7,220 bases of DNA from a bacterium (GTDB taxonomy: Bacteria; Bacillota; Clostridia; Oscillospirales; Acutalibacteraceae), in the NCBI GenBank assembly GCA_020627425.1, contig JAHKXX010000315.1, positions 1-7,220 of the forward strand, given 5' to 3'. Below the pieces are notes generated by a model. It had not been told where the DNA came from. It saw nothing but the letters and a program-made list of their open reading frames with translations, and ran no database searches. This document shows, piece after piece, positions 1 through 4,951 of this stretch; positions within the stretch are counted from its first letter, which is position 1; every line of letters begins with the position of its first letter. The translations under genes were made by a program, and so were the position numbers.

Positions 1-99
1 CGTAGGCTTGCTTCCGTTCAGTGGGAGATTTAACTCCCACTGAACGGATTTATGGCACCCGCCGCCTAAGAGGCGGGGGACATACTTTGTGGTTATATC
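1..99 (-). repeat. Hairpin-rich tail of the left RNA element
   Basis: Two strong stem-loops are visible. The first pairs 13-27 with 34-48 (15 bp perfect, six-base loop ATTTAA). The second pairs 62-67 with 71-76 (CCGCCT with AGGCGG, three-base loop). On the minus strand these lie downstream of the structured-RNA element at 213-351. Neither is followed by a clear T-run on either strand, so they do not look like ordinary rho-independent terminators. Hairpins at an element end are typical of IS200/IS605-type single-strand transposons, which mobilise IscB and TnpB systems, so this could be the right end of a small non-autonomous element. That reading is inference; the window edge hides the boundary. 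Confidence 0.4.
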
Positions 100-212
100 T
101 TAATATATGATCTCCCGACCCGTAAGCGTGCCGGGAAGATTGACATCAACACCAAGTTGAGTGCGCTTTTCGGATACACCTAAGCAGAGCAGATAAACAC
201 ACTCGCCTTTTG
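100..212 (-). other. Degenerate tail following structured RNA copy 1
   Basis: This stretch has no convincing gene. In one minus-strand frame a short open run without a usable ATG ends at the TAA at 100-102 (last residues LPGTLTGREIIY). The part nearest the RNA (about 178-212) still resembles the bases that follow copy 2 (about 4133-4175), with small indels, so homology between the copies extends past the conserved RNA core. In HEARO/IscB loci the nuclease start codon lies just 3' of the RNA. A remnant of such an ORF start, joined to its tail by an internal deletion, is one explanation, but I could not match the peptide to IscB. Confidence 0.3.
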
Positions 213-351
213 CTCCAAAACAGCACGAGCGGCACCCTGAGTGCCGTGACGCGGACAAAGAGGTACAATAAAACAAGCCTGTACGCGTGCCAACAATGTA
301 GGCGGTAACATTAACTATAGTGCGCGGATTGACAGCGCAGGCACTGCGCTT
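213..351 (-). ncRNA. Structured RNA element, copy 1 (omega RNA/HEARO-like?)
   Basis: Read on the minus strand, this stretch begins three bases or fewer after the sir2 stop and matches 3992-4132 on the plus strand. From TTGGCACGCGTACA onward there are about nine mismatches in about 80 bases by eye. A first hairpin pairs 345-349 with 335-339 (GCGCA/TGCGC). A second pairs 241-246 with 230-235 (CGGCAC/GTGCCG) around loop TCAGG. GCACG and CGTGC flanking the second hairpin could form a long-range stem. Both hairpins differ from copy 2 by compensatory changes, which supports selection on RNA structure. Length and position (5' end against a gene boundary, possible ORF remnant downstream) resemble the HEARO/omega RNA of IscB-type elements. 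No own promoter is evident, so transcription probably comes from the prsA-sir2 message. RNA structure is well supported; the class is a guess. Confidence 0.6.
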
Positions 352-1071
352 TTAGTCTATGGAGCATACCTCGCCGAGCACCTGCCCTATAGGATCACGT
401 ATAACAAGATCCGCATTTTTGTCAAAGCTTGTTTCGGATTTGTTCAGCAGAACAATGGTGCTACCTCTGAAATAATTCAGAAAGCCTGCCGCAGGATATA
501 CGTTCAGTGATGTGCCGCCTACTATCAGAACATCAGCCTCAGCTATCGCTTTCACGGAATTCTCAACAGTACTGTCATCAAGCCCCTCCTCGTACAGAAC
601 GACATCAGGCTTTATTATTCCGCCGCAGGTACATTTTGGTATACCTTCGGACTCGGTCACTGCTTCTATGCCATAGAACTTCCTACACCTGACACAGTAG
701 TTTCTGTGAACAGAGCCGTGAAGCTCATATACCCTCTTGCTTCCTGCCGCTTGGTGAAGACCGTCTATGTTTTGAGTTATCACTGCGCGCAGCTTTCCGC
801 TTTTTTCAAGCGCTGCCAGAGCCTTGTGTGCGCGGTTCGGCTTTGCATCAAGACATATCATCTTGTCACGGTAGAAGTCAAAAAAATCACCGGGTCTTGT
901 CATAAAAAAGCTGTGGCTGAGTATTGTTTCGGGAGGGTATTTGTACTTTTGGTTATACAACCCGTCCACACTGCGAAAATCCGGAATACCGCTTTCGGTG
1001 GAAACACCCGCTCCGCCGAAAATCACAATGTTGTTGCTTTCATCAATTATTTTTTTCAGCTCTTCGTACAT
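352..1071 (-). CDS. Sir2 family NAD-dependent protein deacetylase (CobB-like)
   Basis: The 239-residue product is a full-length bacterial sirtuin. It removes acetyl or other acyl groups from protein lysines while consuming NAD+, giving nicotinamide and O-acyl-ADP-ribose, in the cytoplasm. Visible motifs are the NAD-binding GAGVSTESGIPDFRS (residues 20-34), TQNIDGLH (99-106), the catalytic His118 in ELHGS, zinc-binding Cys126/Cys129 and Cys147/Cys149, and the GGTSLNVYPAA segment (185-195) of the Rossmann domain. The start is supported by AGGAG about nine bases upstream. The gene follows the foldase gene with only 44 bases between and no terminator, so the two are probably co-transcribed. Its TAA stop (352-354) lies directly against structured RNA copy 1, so the insertion may have supplied the stop or altered the last residues. 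Family assignment is secure; the acyl preference cannot be read from the sequence. Confidence 0.95.
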   Translation of the reverse strand: MYEELKKIIDESNNIVIFGGAGVSTESGIPDFRSVDGLYNQKYKYPPETILSHSFFMTRPGDFFDFYRDKMICLDAKPNRAHKALAALEKSGKLRAVITQNIDGLHQAAGSKRVYELHGSVHRNYCVRCRKFYGIEAVTESEGIPKCTCGGIIKPDVVLYEEGLDDSTVENSVKAIAEADVLIVGGTSLNVYPAAGFLNYFRGSTIVLLNKSETSFDKNADLVIRDPIGQVLGEVCSID

Positions 1072-1115
1072 AACACCACTCTCCTGTCTGTGTTTATTTT
1101 GGTTTTTTAGAAATA

Positions 1116-2735
1116 TTACTTTGATTTCTCGGCGCTCTCTGCTGCGCTTTCTGCGGCACTGCTCTCGGGAGTATATATTTCTATTGTTTTAAGAAACTCA
1201 TCATCAAATTCTACTGTATACTTTTCCTTGAGCTTATTGTAATGATCGTTAAAGGCTTCTGTACGCAGCGCAGTATCTATCCCTGTCTGCCATGCAGGCA
1301 GGCTATCGCCGACAAAGTACATAACGTGATAACCGTAAGAGGTTTTTACTATTCCTGTATCACCGGGTTTTCTTGACTCGTCAAATATCCAGTCGTTAAA
1401 CTCGGTCACCATCTGTCCCTCAGAGACATTCTCATATAGTCCGCCCGTATTTTTCGAGCCCGGGTCTTCTGTATATTTCTGAGCAAGCTTTCCGAAAGCC
1501 TCGGCGGTTTGTTCTCCGCTATTATACTCCTCGAGTATCTCATCTGCCTTCTTCTTTGCCTTTTCGTCTGTCTCATAGGTACTGCTTGTAACGAGAATAT
1601 GACGAACATTCTTATTAATGCTTTCATCACGGTATGCAGGCTTCATCATCAGCAGAACAGTATAGTTATCGGAGCCGTTTACTATATATGTGTCGTTCTG
1701 TTTTCTGCTGCTGTCAAAGATCCATTTTCCTGCATCAGAGGTCACTTCATATCCGTATTTTTTTGTATATGCTGCATCTACAGCAGACTCAATCGCTTTA
1801 TTCAGAGCGTCCTCGCTCGACTCTGCTGTCTCTCCAGAGGACTCCGAGCTTTCCTGTATGGTAACTCTGTCGGGGTGAGTTTTCAGATAATCACGCAAAT
1901 AGTCTTTAAACTCGTCCTGAGTCTTGCATTTTACAAGTTCATCGGCAAATTTCTTAGCTTCTTTTTTGCTCTCCTCATCTACGGAAGTCTCTGACGTATC
2001 GGACGAGGTACTCACATTATAATTGAAGCTATATGTCATAAAATCTGCAAATGTATAACTTTCTTTATGCTCGTTATAGTATTTTTCATAGTCTTCTTCG
2101 GTATACTTATAGCCGTTGTGTATTTTATCATAGTACTTCTGAGCAAGCTGAGTAAGCTTAAGGCATTCCTCTATATCCTCTGCCGTAACTCCCTCGCCGT
2201 AACTGTCGACTATAAGCTGAGAAACCGTAGTACCGCTTTCTTTTGCGGAGGAGCTCATACTATCCATAGTTTCCTTTATGCTTGCTAGATCCTTCTCATC
2301 AAGCTCTATACCATCTGCTTTTGCAGCTTCTGCCATGATAAGGGTCTGTTCCATATACTGCTTTGTCATATCGAGAAAATAGTCATACCATGTAACGCCG
2401 CTTTCCTCGTTATAATACTGAGAATGAAGGTCTACCGTTGAATCAAAGCCATAGTACTGCATATACTGACCGTACTGGCTGAGATATCTCTGATAGTTAT
2501 AGCGTGCAAGGTACTGCATTACCGGAAGAGAAATCTGGTAGGATTTTGATTTGGCGGCTATATTTCCTCCGAGAGAAGAGCTTCCCTCGGACACAGATGC
2601 CTCCTCGCTTGTTTTTGCAGAGCTGTCAGAGCTTTGATCATTAAAAACCGAGCAGCCGGATACAGTGGTACATACAGCAACCGTTGCCGCGATCGCTGCA
2701 ATAAGTAATTTCTTTCTAAGGTTTCCGTTATTCAT
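1116..2735 (-). CDS. PrsA-like parvulin peptidyl-prolyl isomerase lipoprotein
   Basis: The 539-residue product is predicted to be an extracytoplasmic, membrane-anchored folding factor that isomerises X-Pro bonds and helps secreted proteins fold. The N-terminus has a basic stretch (RKK), a hydrophobic core and a lipobox VSGC with Cys28 as the expected lipidated residue. A Ser/Glu/Asp-rich linker follows (about 30-60), then a helical SurA/PrsA-like N-terminal region (about 65-235). The parvulin domain runs from about 374 to 478, opening with VRHILV, with a central GGLYENVSEGQM and closing with SYGYHVMYFVG. The tail is Glu/Ser/Ala-rich. It is longer than Bacillus PrsA (about 290 residues); the extra length lies in a low-complexity acidic segment around 240-320. 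Start choice is supported by AAAGGAAG about ten bases upstream (2746-2753). It appears to be the first gene of a unit with sir2. Confidence 0.9.
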   Translation of the reverse strand: MNNGNLRKKLLIAAIAATVAVCTTVSGCSVFNDQSSDSSAKTSEEASVSEGSSSLGGNIAAKSKSYQISLPVMQYLARYNYQRYLSQYGQYMQYYGFDSTVDLHSQYYNEESGVTWYDYFLDMTKQYMEQTLIMAEAAKADGIELDEKDLASIKETMDSMSSSAKESGTTVSQLIVDSYGEGVTAEDIEECLKLTQLAQKYYDKIHNGYKYTEEDYEKYYNEHKESYTFADFMTYSFNYNVSTSSDTSETSVDEESKKEAKKFADELVKCKTQDEFKDYLRDYLKTHPDRVTIQESSESSGETAESSEDALNKAIESAVDAAYTKKYGYEVTSDAGKWIFDSSRKQNDTYIVNGSDNYTVLLMMKPAYRDESINKNVRHILVTSSTYETDEKAKKKADEILEEYNSGEQTAEAFGKLAQKYTEDPGSKNTGGLYENVSEGQMVTEFNDWIFDESRKPGDTGIVKTSYGYHVMYFVGDSLPAWQTGIDTALRTEAFNDHYNKLKEKYTVEFDDEFLKTIEIYTPESSAAESAAESAEKSK

Positions 2736-2839
2736 GATTATATTTCTTCCTTTCTTCTCACTGCCTTTAACAGATTAACAGAATGGCTATACTATCCGAT
2801 ATTGTCCGCAATTGCCTCAGGATAGCTACACCTACTTCT

Positions 2840-2868
2840 ATAATAACAGAAATCCTCCCATTTAACAA
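2840..2868 (-). promoter_or_regulatory. Sigma-A-type promoter for the prsA-like gene
   Basis: On the minus strand TTGTTA (2863-2868) and TATTAT (2840-2845) are separated by exactly 17 bases, close to the TTGACA/TATAAT consensus. Transcription would begin near 2832, giving a leader of about 95 bases before the ATG at 2735. The -35 box ends only four bases before the direct repeat that borders the insertion sequence, so the insertion replaced everything upstream of the core promoter but left the core intact. The call rests on sequence match alone. Confidence 0.55.
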
Positions 2869-2872
2869 CCCC

Positions 2873-2898
2873 CTATTTGCGCGTGCTCGCGCTGAGCA
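2873..2898. repeat. Left 26-bp direct repeat (target site duplication)
   Basis: These 26 bases (starting CTATTTGCGCG, ending GCTGAGCA) are identical to 3992-4017 and abut the left terminal repeat of the insertion sequence without any gap. The bases just outside differ (C at 2872, A at 3991), so the identity ends exactly at the element boundary. The repeat contains the GCGCG-TGCT-CGCGC hairpin of the structured RNA. The match fits duplication of the target on insertion, and its perfection suggests a fairly recent event. Confidence 0.85.
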
Positions 2899-2924
2899 TG
2901 TAGGTTTACAATTGATATGTTACA
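2899..2924 (+). repeat. Left terminal inverted repeat of the IS
   Basis: This starts TGTAGGTTTACA and ends GATATGTTACA. It matches the reverse complement of 3966-3991 at 20 of 26 positions, with mismatches clustered at positions 10-14. TTGATA (2912-2917) inside it could serve as a -35 box with AAGAAT (2935-2940) 17 bases on, the usual arrangement for an IS promoter, though the -10 is poor. Confidence 0.8.
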
Positions 2925-2938
2925 GGTAGAAAAAAAGA

Positions 2939-3029
2939 ATAGCAAATAGGAAGATCCTGTGTTACTGTTAATATGCTACCATCAACATAACAAAGGAGAG
3001 TCCTATTTGCTATGAATACTGTAACACAG
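2939..3029 (+). promoter_or_regulatory. Interleaved inverted repeats over the transposase start
   Basis: A perfect 13-bp inverted repeat pairs ATAGCAAATAGGA (2939-2951) with TCCTATTTGCTAT (3001-3013). A second 9-bp pair links CTGTGTTAC (2957-2965) with GTAACACAG (3021-3029). The order is A-B-A'-B', so both stems together would form a pseudoknot. The right arm of the first stem covers the bases between the ribosome binding site and the ATG plus the first two bases of the start codon; the Shine-Dalgarno GGAG (2995-2998) lies in the loop. In transcripts entering from outside the element this fold should block translation. Such protection against read-through is known for other insertion sequences such as IS10 and IS50; its use here is inference. 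Confidence 0.5.
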
Positions 3030-3959
3030 AAGATGAAGTTTCGTCAATCCATAATCAAATATTCCGAGAAGCACGGAGTGACAAAGGCAGCAATAAAGTA
3101 CAATGTTAACCGACAATATATCTATCGATGGAAGAAACGATATGACGGAACCCTTCAATCGCTTGCTGATCGATCACACAGACCAGATCATCACCCTAAT
3201 GAACATACAGAGGATGAAATAAAGCTGATAAAGGATATGAGGAGAAGAAATCCTCATGCCGGACTGGTGGTATTCTGGGTTAAGCTGGGATTAAGAGGAT
3301 ATAAGCGAAGCATAACAGGACTTTACCGTATGCTTCGGAAGCTCGGAGAGCCTCGCCAGACACCTCCAAACCCCAAGTACATTCCTAAACCCTACGAAAA
3401 GATGCTCTATCCTGGACAGCGAGTACAAGTCGATGTAAAGGTTGTACCTACCGCCTGTATTGTTGGAGATGCCAAAGGCGAACGTTTCTATCAGTATACA
3501 GCTATTGATGAATACTCCCGGTTCAGATATATTGAGGCTTTTAAGGAGCAAAATACCTATTCATCAAAAGTTTTTCTTGAGCATATGCTGGGGGCATTTC
3601 CTTTCAATGTAGAGTGCGTACAAACTGACAACGGATCTGAGTTTACCAAGAAATTTGGCGGCAGTAAGAATCCAAAAGACATGACGCTCTTTGAGGTATA
3701 CCTCAAAGAGAAAGGAATAAGGCACAAGCTGATCAAACCCTACACTCCAAGACATAACGGCAAGGTTGAAAGGTCGCACAGAAAAGACAATGAATACTTC
3801 TATGCAACACACTCTTTCTACTCATTTGACGATTTTGAAAGGCAATTAGCTGTTCACAGCAGAAAATATAATAACTTTCCTATGCGCCCTCTTAAATGGA
3901 AATCTCCTCGTGAGGTTATCAATCGCTTTTTAGAAACAGGCGAAGTTGATGCTATTTAA
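3012..3959 (+). CDS. DDE transposase, IS481-like (integrase core)
   Basis: The 315-residue product cuts and joins the ends of the surrounding insertion sequence. Residues about 10-60 form a helix-turn-helix region (TKAAIKYNVNRQYIYRWKKR), probably for recognition of the terminal repeats, followed by a second helical segment (about 65-115). The RNase-H-like catalytic core spans about 130-270. The likely acidic triad is Asp141 (QVDVK), Asp206 (QTDNGSEF) and Glu253 (GKVER), with the family hallmark PYTPRHNGKVERSHR. The second Asp and Glu are separated by 46 residues rather than the usual 35 or so, because of an insertion around 214-228 (KFGGSKNPKDMTLFE). No frameshift or early stop is seen. The start is set by AAAGGAGAG 13 bases upstream, a slightly long spacing that the inverted repeat occupies. 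Confidence 0.93.
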   Translation: MNTVTQKMKFRQSIIKYSEKHGVTKAAIKYNVNRQYIYRWKKRYDGTLQSLADRSHRPDHHPNEHTEDEIKLIKDMRRRNPHAGLVVFWVKLGLRGYKRSITGLYRMLRKLGEPRQTPPNPKYIPKPYEKMLYPGQRVQVDVKVVPTACIVGDAKGERFYQYTAIDEYSRFRYIEAFKEQNTYSSKVFLEHMLGAFPFNVECVQTDNGSEFTKKFGGSKNPKDMTLFEVYLKEKGIRHKLIKPYTPRHNGKVERSHRKDNEYFYATHSFYSFDDFERQLAVHSRKYNNFPMRPLKWKSPREVINRFLETGEVDAI

Positions 3960-3965
3960 AAAATG

Positions 3966-3991
3966 TGTAACACATCATTGACAAACCAACA
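3966..3991 (-). repeat. Right terminal inverted repeat of the IS
   Basis: Read on the minus strand it starts TGTTGGTTTGTC and ends ATGTGTTACA, matching 2899-2924 at 20 of 26 positions. It starts seven bases after the transposase stop and is followed at once by the right copy of the 26-bp direct repeat. Confidence 0.8.
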
Positions 3992-4017
3992 CTATTTGCG
4001 CGTGCTCGCGCTGAGCA
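3992..4017. repeat. Right 26-bp direct repeat (target site duplication)
   Basis: Identical to 2873-2898 over all 26 bases and adjoining the right terminal repeat. It also forms the 5' end of structured RNA copy 2, so the first hairpin of that RNA (3998-4011) was regenerated on this side of the insertion. Confidence 0.85.
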
Positions 4018-4132
4018 ATTCGCGCACTCAAGTTGATCGTGTCCTCCACTTTATTGGCACGCGTACAAGTTTGGTTTATTATACCTCTATGTCCGCGTCA
4101 CGGCGCTCAGGGCGCCGCTCGTGCTGCTTTGA
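3992..4132 (+). ncRNA. Structured RNA element, copy 2 (omega RNA/HEARO-like?)
   Basis: This plus-strand stretch matches the reverse complement of 213-351. Conserved blocks include CGCGCACT, TTGGCACGCGTACA, TTTATT, TACCTCT, TGTCCGCGTCACGGC and GCCGCTCGTGCTG. The first hairpin is GCGCG/CGCGC (GCGCA/TGCGC in copy 1). The second is CGGCGC (4101-4106)/GCGCCG (4112-4117) around TCAGG (CGGCAC/GTGCCG in copy 1). Both differences keep base pairing. Open reading across it is not conserved between copies. The original 5' flank (up to 2872) is now separated from the RNA by the insertion sequence, so a guide-type RNA reading its upstream flank would now carry IS sequence instead. Homology fades through about 4133-4175, and no nuclease gene follows. 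Expression, if any, would come from the transposase transcript. Confidence 0.6.
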
Positions 4133-4286
4133 AGTGGGGGCAAGTATAATTTTTGTCTACTCTACTTATTGTCTCCGGGAAATCAGCACAGCAAGTCTGT
4201 GGTGAGTTTCTCATATTTTTTATTCATTTTTCAGTATGTATTATAAGAATGGAAAATGCATTTTATCAAAAAAATTTCTTTACGAC
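4133..4286. other. Gene-free stretch between RNA copy 2 and rubrerythrin
   Basis: The first 40 or so bases are a diverged continuation of RNA copy 2. The rest is AT-rich and carries no gene I can support. A 12-base palindrome AAAATGCATTTT (4253-4264) is the only clear symmetric feature. Its role is unknown, and it does not match the PerR box well enough to name it. Confidence 0.4.
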
Positions 4287-4327
4287 TGTTATTACTGAGC
4301 AAAATATGGTACAATATATGTAGTACC
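4287..4327 (+). promoter_or_regulatory. Probable extended -10 promoter of rubrerythrin
   Basis: TACAAT (4310-4315) is preceded by TGG, giving an extended -10 (TGnTACAAT), which can offset the poor -35 (TGTTAT at 4287-4292, 17 bases upstream). A start near 4322 would give a leader of about 30 bases ending in AGGAGGG. GGTAC (4308-4312) and GTACC (4323-4327) form a short inverted repeat over the -10 and start site, a possible operator half-site pair. No regulator is identifiable from the sequence. Confidence 0.4.
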
Positions 4328-4350
4328 TTATTAAAAAAGGAGGGCTTTTA

Positions 4351-4890
4351 ATGGGAAACAAATATTCAGGTACAAAAACCGAGCAGAACCTCAGAGCAGC
4401 ATTTTCAGGTGAGTCCGAGGCAAGAAACAAGTACACTTACTTTGCTTCAAAGGCAAAAAAAGAGGGCTTTGAACAGATCGCCGCTTTGTTCCAAAAAACC
4501 GCCGACAACGAGAAGGAACACGCAAAGATGTGGTTCAAGGAGCTTGAGGGTATAGGAACTACCGAGCAAAACCTTGCAAGTGCTGCAAACGGAGAAAACT
4601 ATGAGTGGACGGATATGTATGTACACTTTGCAAATGAGGCAGACGAGGAGGGCTTTCACGAGCTTGCCGAAAAATTCAGACAGGTAGCCGAGATAGAAAA
4701 ACACCACGAAGAACGCTACAGAGCGCTTCTTGAAAATGTACAGACACAGCAGGTATTCGAAAAGAGCGAGGTCAAAATATGGGAATGTCGCAACTGCGGT
4801 CATATCGTAGTAGGCACAAAGGCACCCGATGTATGTCCTGTTTGTTCTCATCCGCAGGCATACTTTGAACTGAACGAAAAGAATTACTGA
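4351..4890 (+). CDS. rbr: Rubrerythrin
   Basis: The 179-residue product is a cytoplasmic non-haem iron peroxidase that reduces hydrogen peroxide in anaerobes, drawing electrons from rubredoxin or NADH-linked carriers. The N-terminal ferritin-like four-helix domain (about 1-135) shows the di-iron ligand motifs: Glu21 (SGESEARNKY), Glu54-x-x-His57 (NEKEH), an acidic pair near 96-99 (NEADEEGF), and Glu116-x-x-His119 (EIEKHHEERY). The C-terminal rubredoxin-like domain holds one iron on Cys146, Cys149 (CRNC), Cys162 and Cys165 (CPVC). Domain order and length match classical rubrerythrin. A strong AGGAGG stands eight bases before the ATG. It seems to be transcribed alone or with partial read-through into the next gene. 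Confidence 0.97.
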   Translation: MGNKYSGTKTEQNLRAAFSGESEARNKYTYFASKAKKEGFEQIAALFQKTADNEKEHAKMWFKELEGIGTTEQNLASAANGENYEWTDMYVHFANEADEEGFHELAEKFRQVAEIEKHHEERYRALLENVQTQQVFEKSEVKIWECRNCGHIVVGTKAPDVCPVCSHPQAYFELNEKNY

Positions 4891-4899
4891 TAAAACCTG

Positions 4900-4930
4900 C
4901 GGGCTTGTCTGTACAAGCCCGTATTCTGTT
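4900..4930 (+). terminator. Hairpin after rubrerythrin, probable terminator
   Basis: CGGGCTTGT (4900-4908) pairs perfectly with ACAAGCCCG (4913-4921) around loop CTGT, ten bases after the rubrerythrin stop. The following TATTCTGTTA is only moderately T-rich, so termination may be partial and allow some read-through into the protease gene 31 bases further on. Confidence 0.6.
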
Positions 4931-4951
4931 ACAATAATCGGAGGACTGCCA

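Larger units (their letters stand above)
2899..3991 (+). mobile_element. Complete 1093-bp insertion sequence, IS481-like
   Basis: The element is bounded by 26-bp imperfect inverted repeats (2899-2924 and 3966-3991, 20 of 26 matching) starting TGT at both ends. It contains one DDE transposase (3012-3959) and is flanked by a perfect 26-bp direct repeat. All parts expected of an active copy are present: intact transposase, both ends and target duplication. It interrupts structured RNA copy 2 at its first hairpin. The transposase resembles the IS481 group, where reported target duplications are usually shorter. Long duplications (24-29 bp) have been described for the IS1202 group. Family placement beyond DDE is therefore open. 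Confidence 0.85.

Noticed and set aside
1..80. CRISPR repeat or array
   Set aside because: The hairpins are single inverted repeats; no direct-repeat and spacer periodicity is present.
213..351. Group II intron, tmRNA, RNase P or riboswitch identity for the structured RNA
   Set aside because: I could not find the domain V motif, tRNA-like ends, the conserved RNase P core or any riboswitch core I recognise, and presence in two inverted copies argues for a mobile RNA.
706..1192. Plus-strand open frames opposite sir2
   Set aside because: They are antisense to a clear sirtuin gene and show no domain or ribosome binding site.
1509..1994. A 161-codon plus-strand open frame opposite the foldase gene
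   Set aside because: It is a shadow of the minus-strand gene, Cys- and Leu-rich in the way reverse frames of acidic Ser/Glu-rich coding sequence usually are.
3963..4205. An 80-codon plus-strand open frame across RNA copy 2
   Set aside because: It begins inside the IS right end, crosses the direct repeat and the RNA hairpins, has no good ribosome binding site, and is not maintained as a full frame in copy 1. It is a by-product of the RNA sequence.
4240..4265. Possible PerR box upstream of rubrerythrin
   Set aside because: TATTATAAGAAT and the AAAATGCATTTT palindrome are AT-rich, but neither matches the PerR consensus symmetry.
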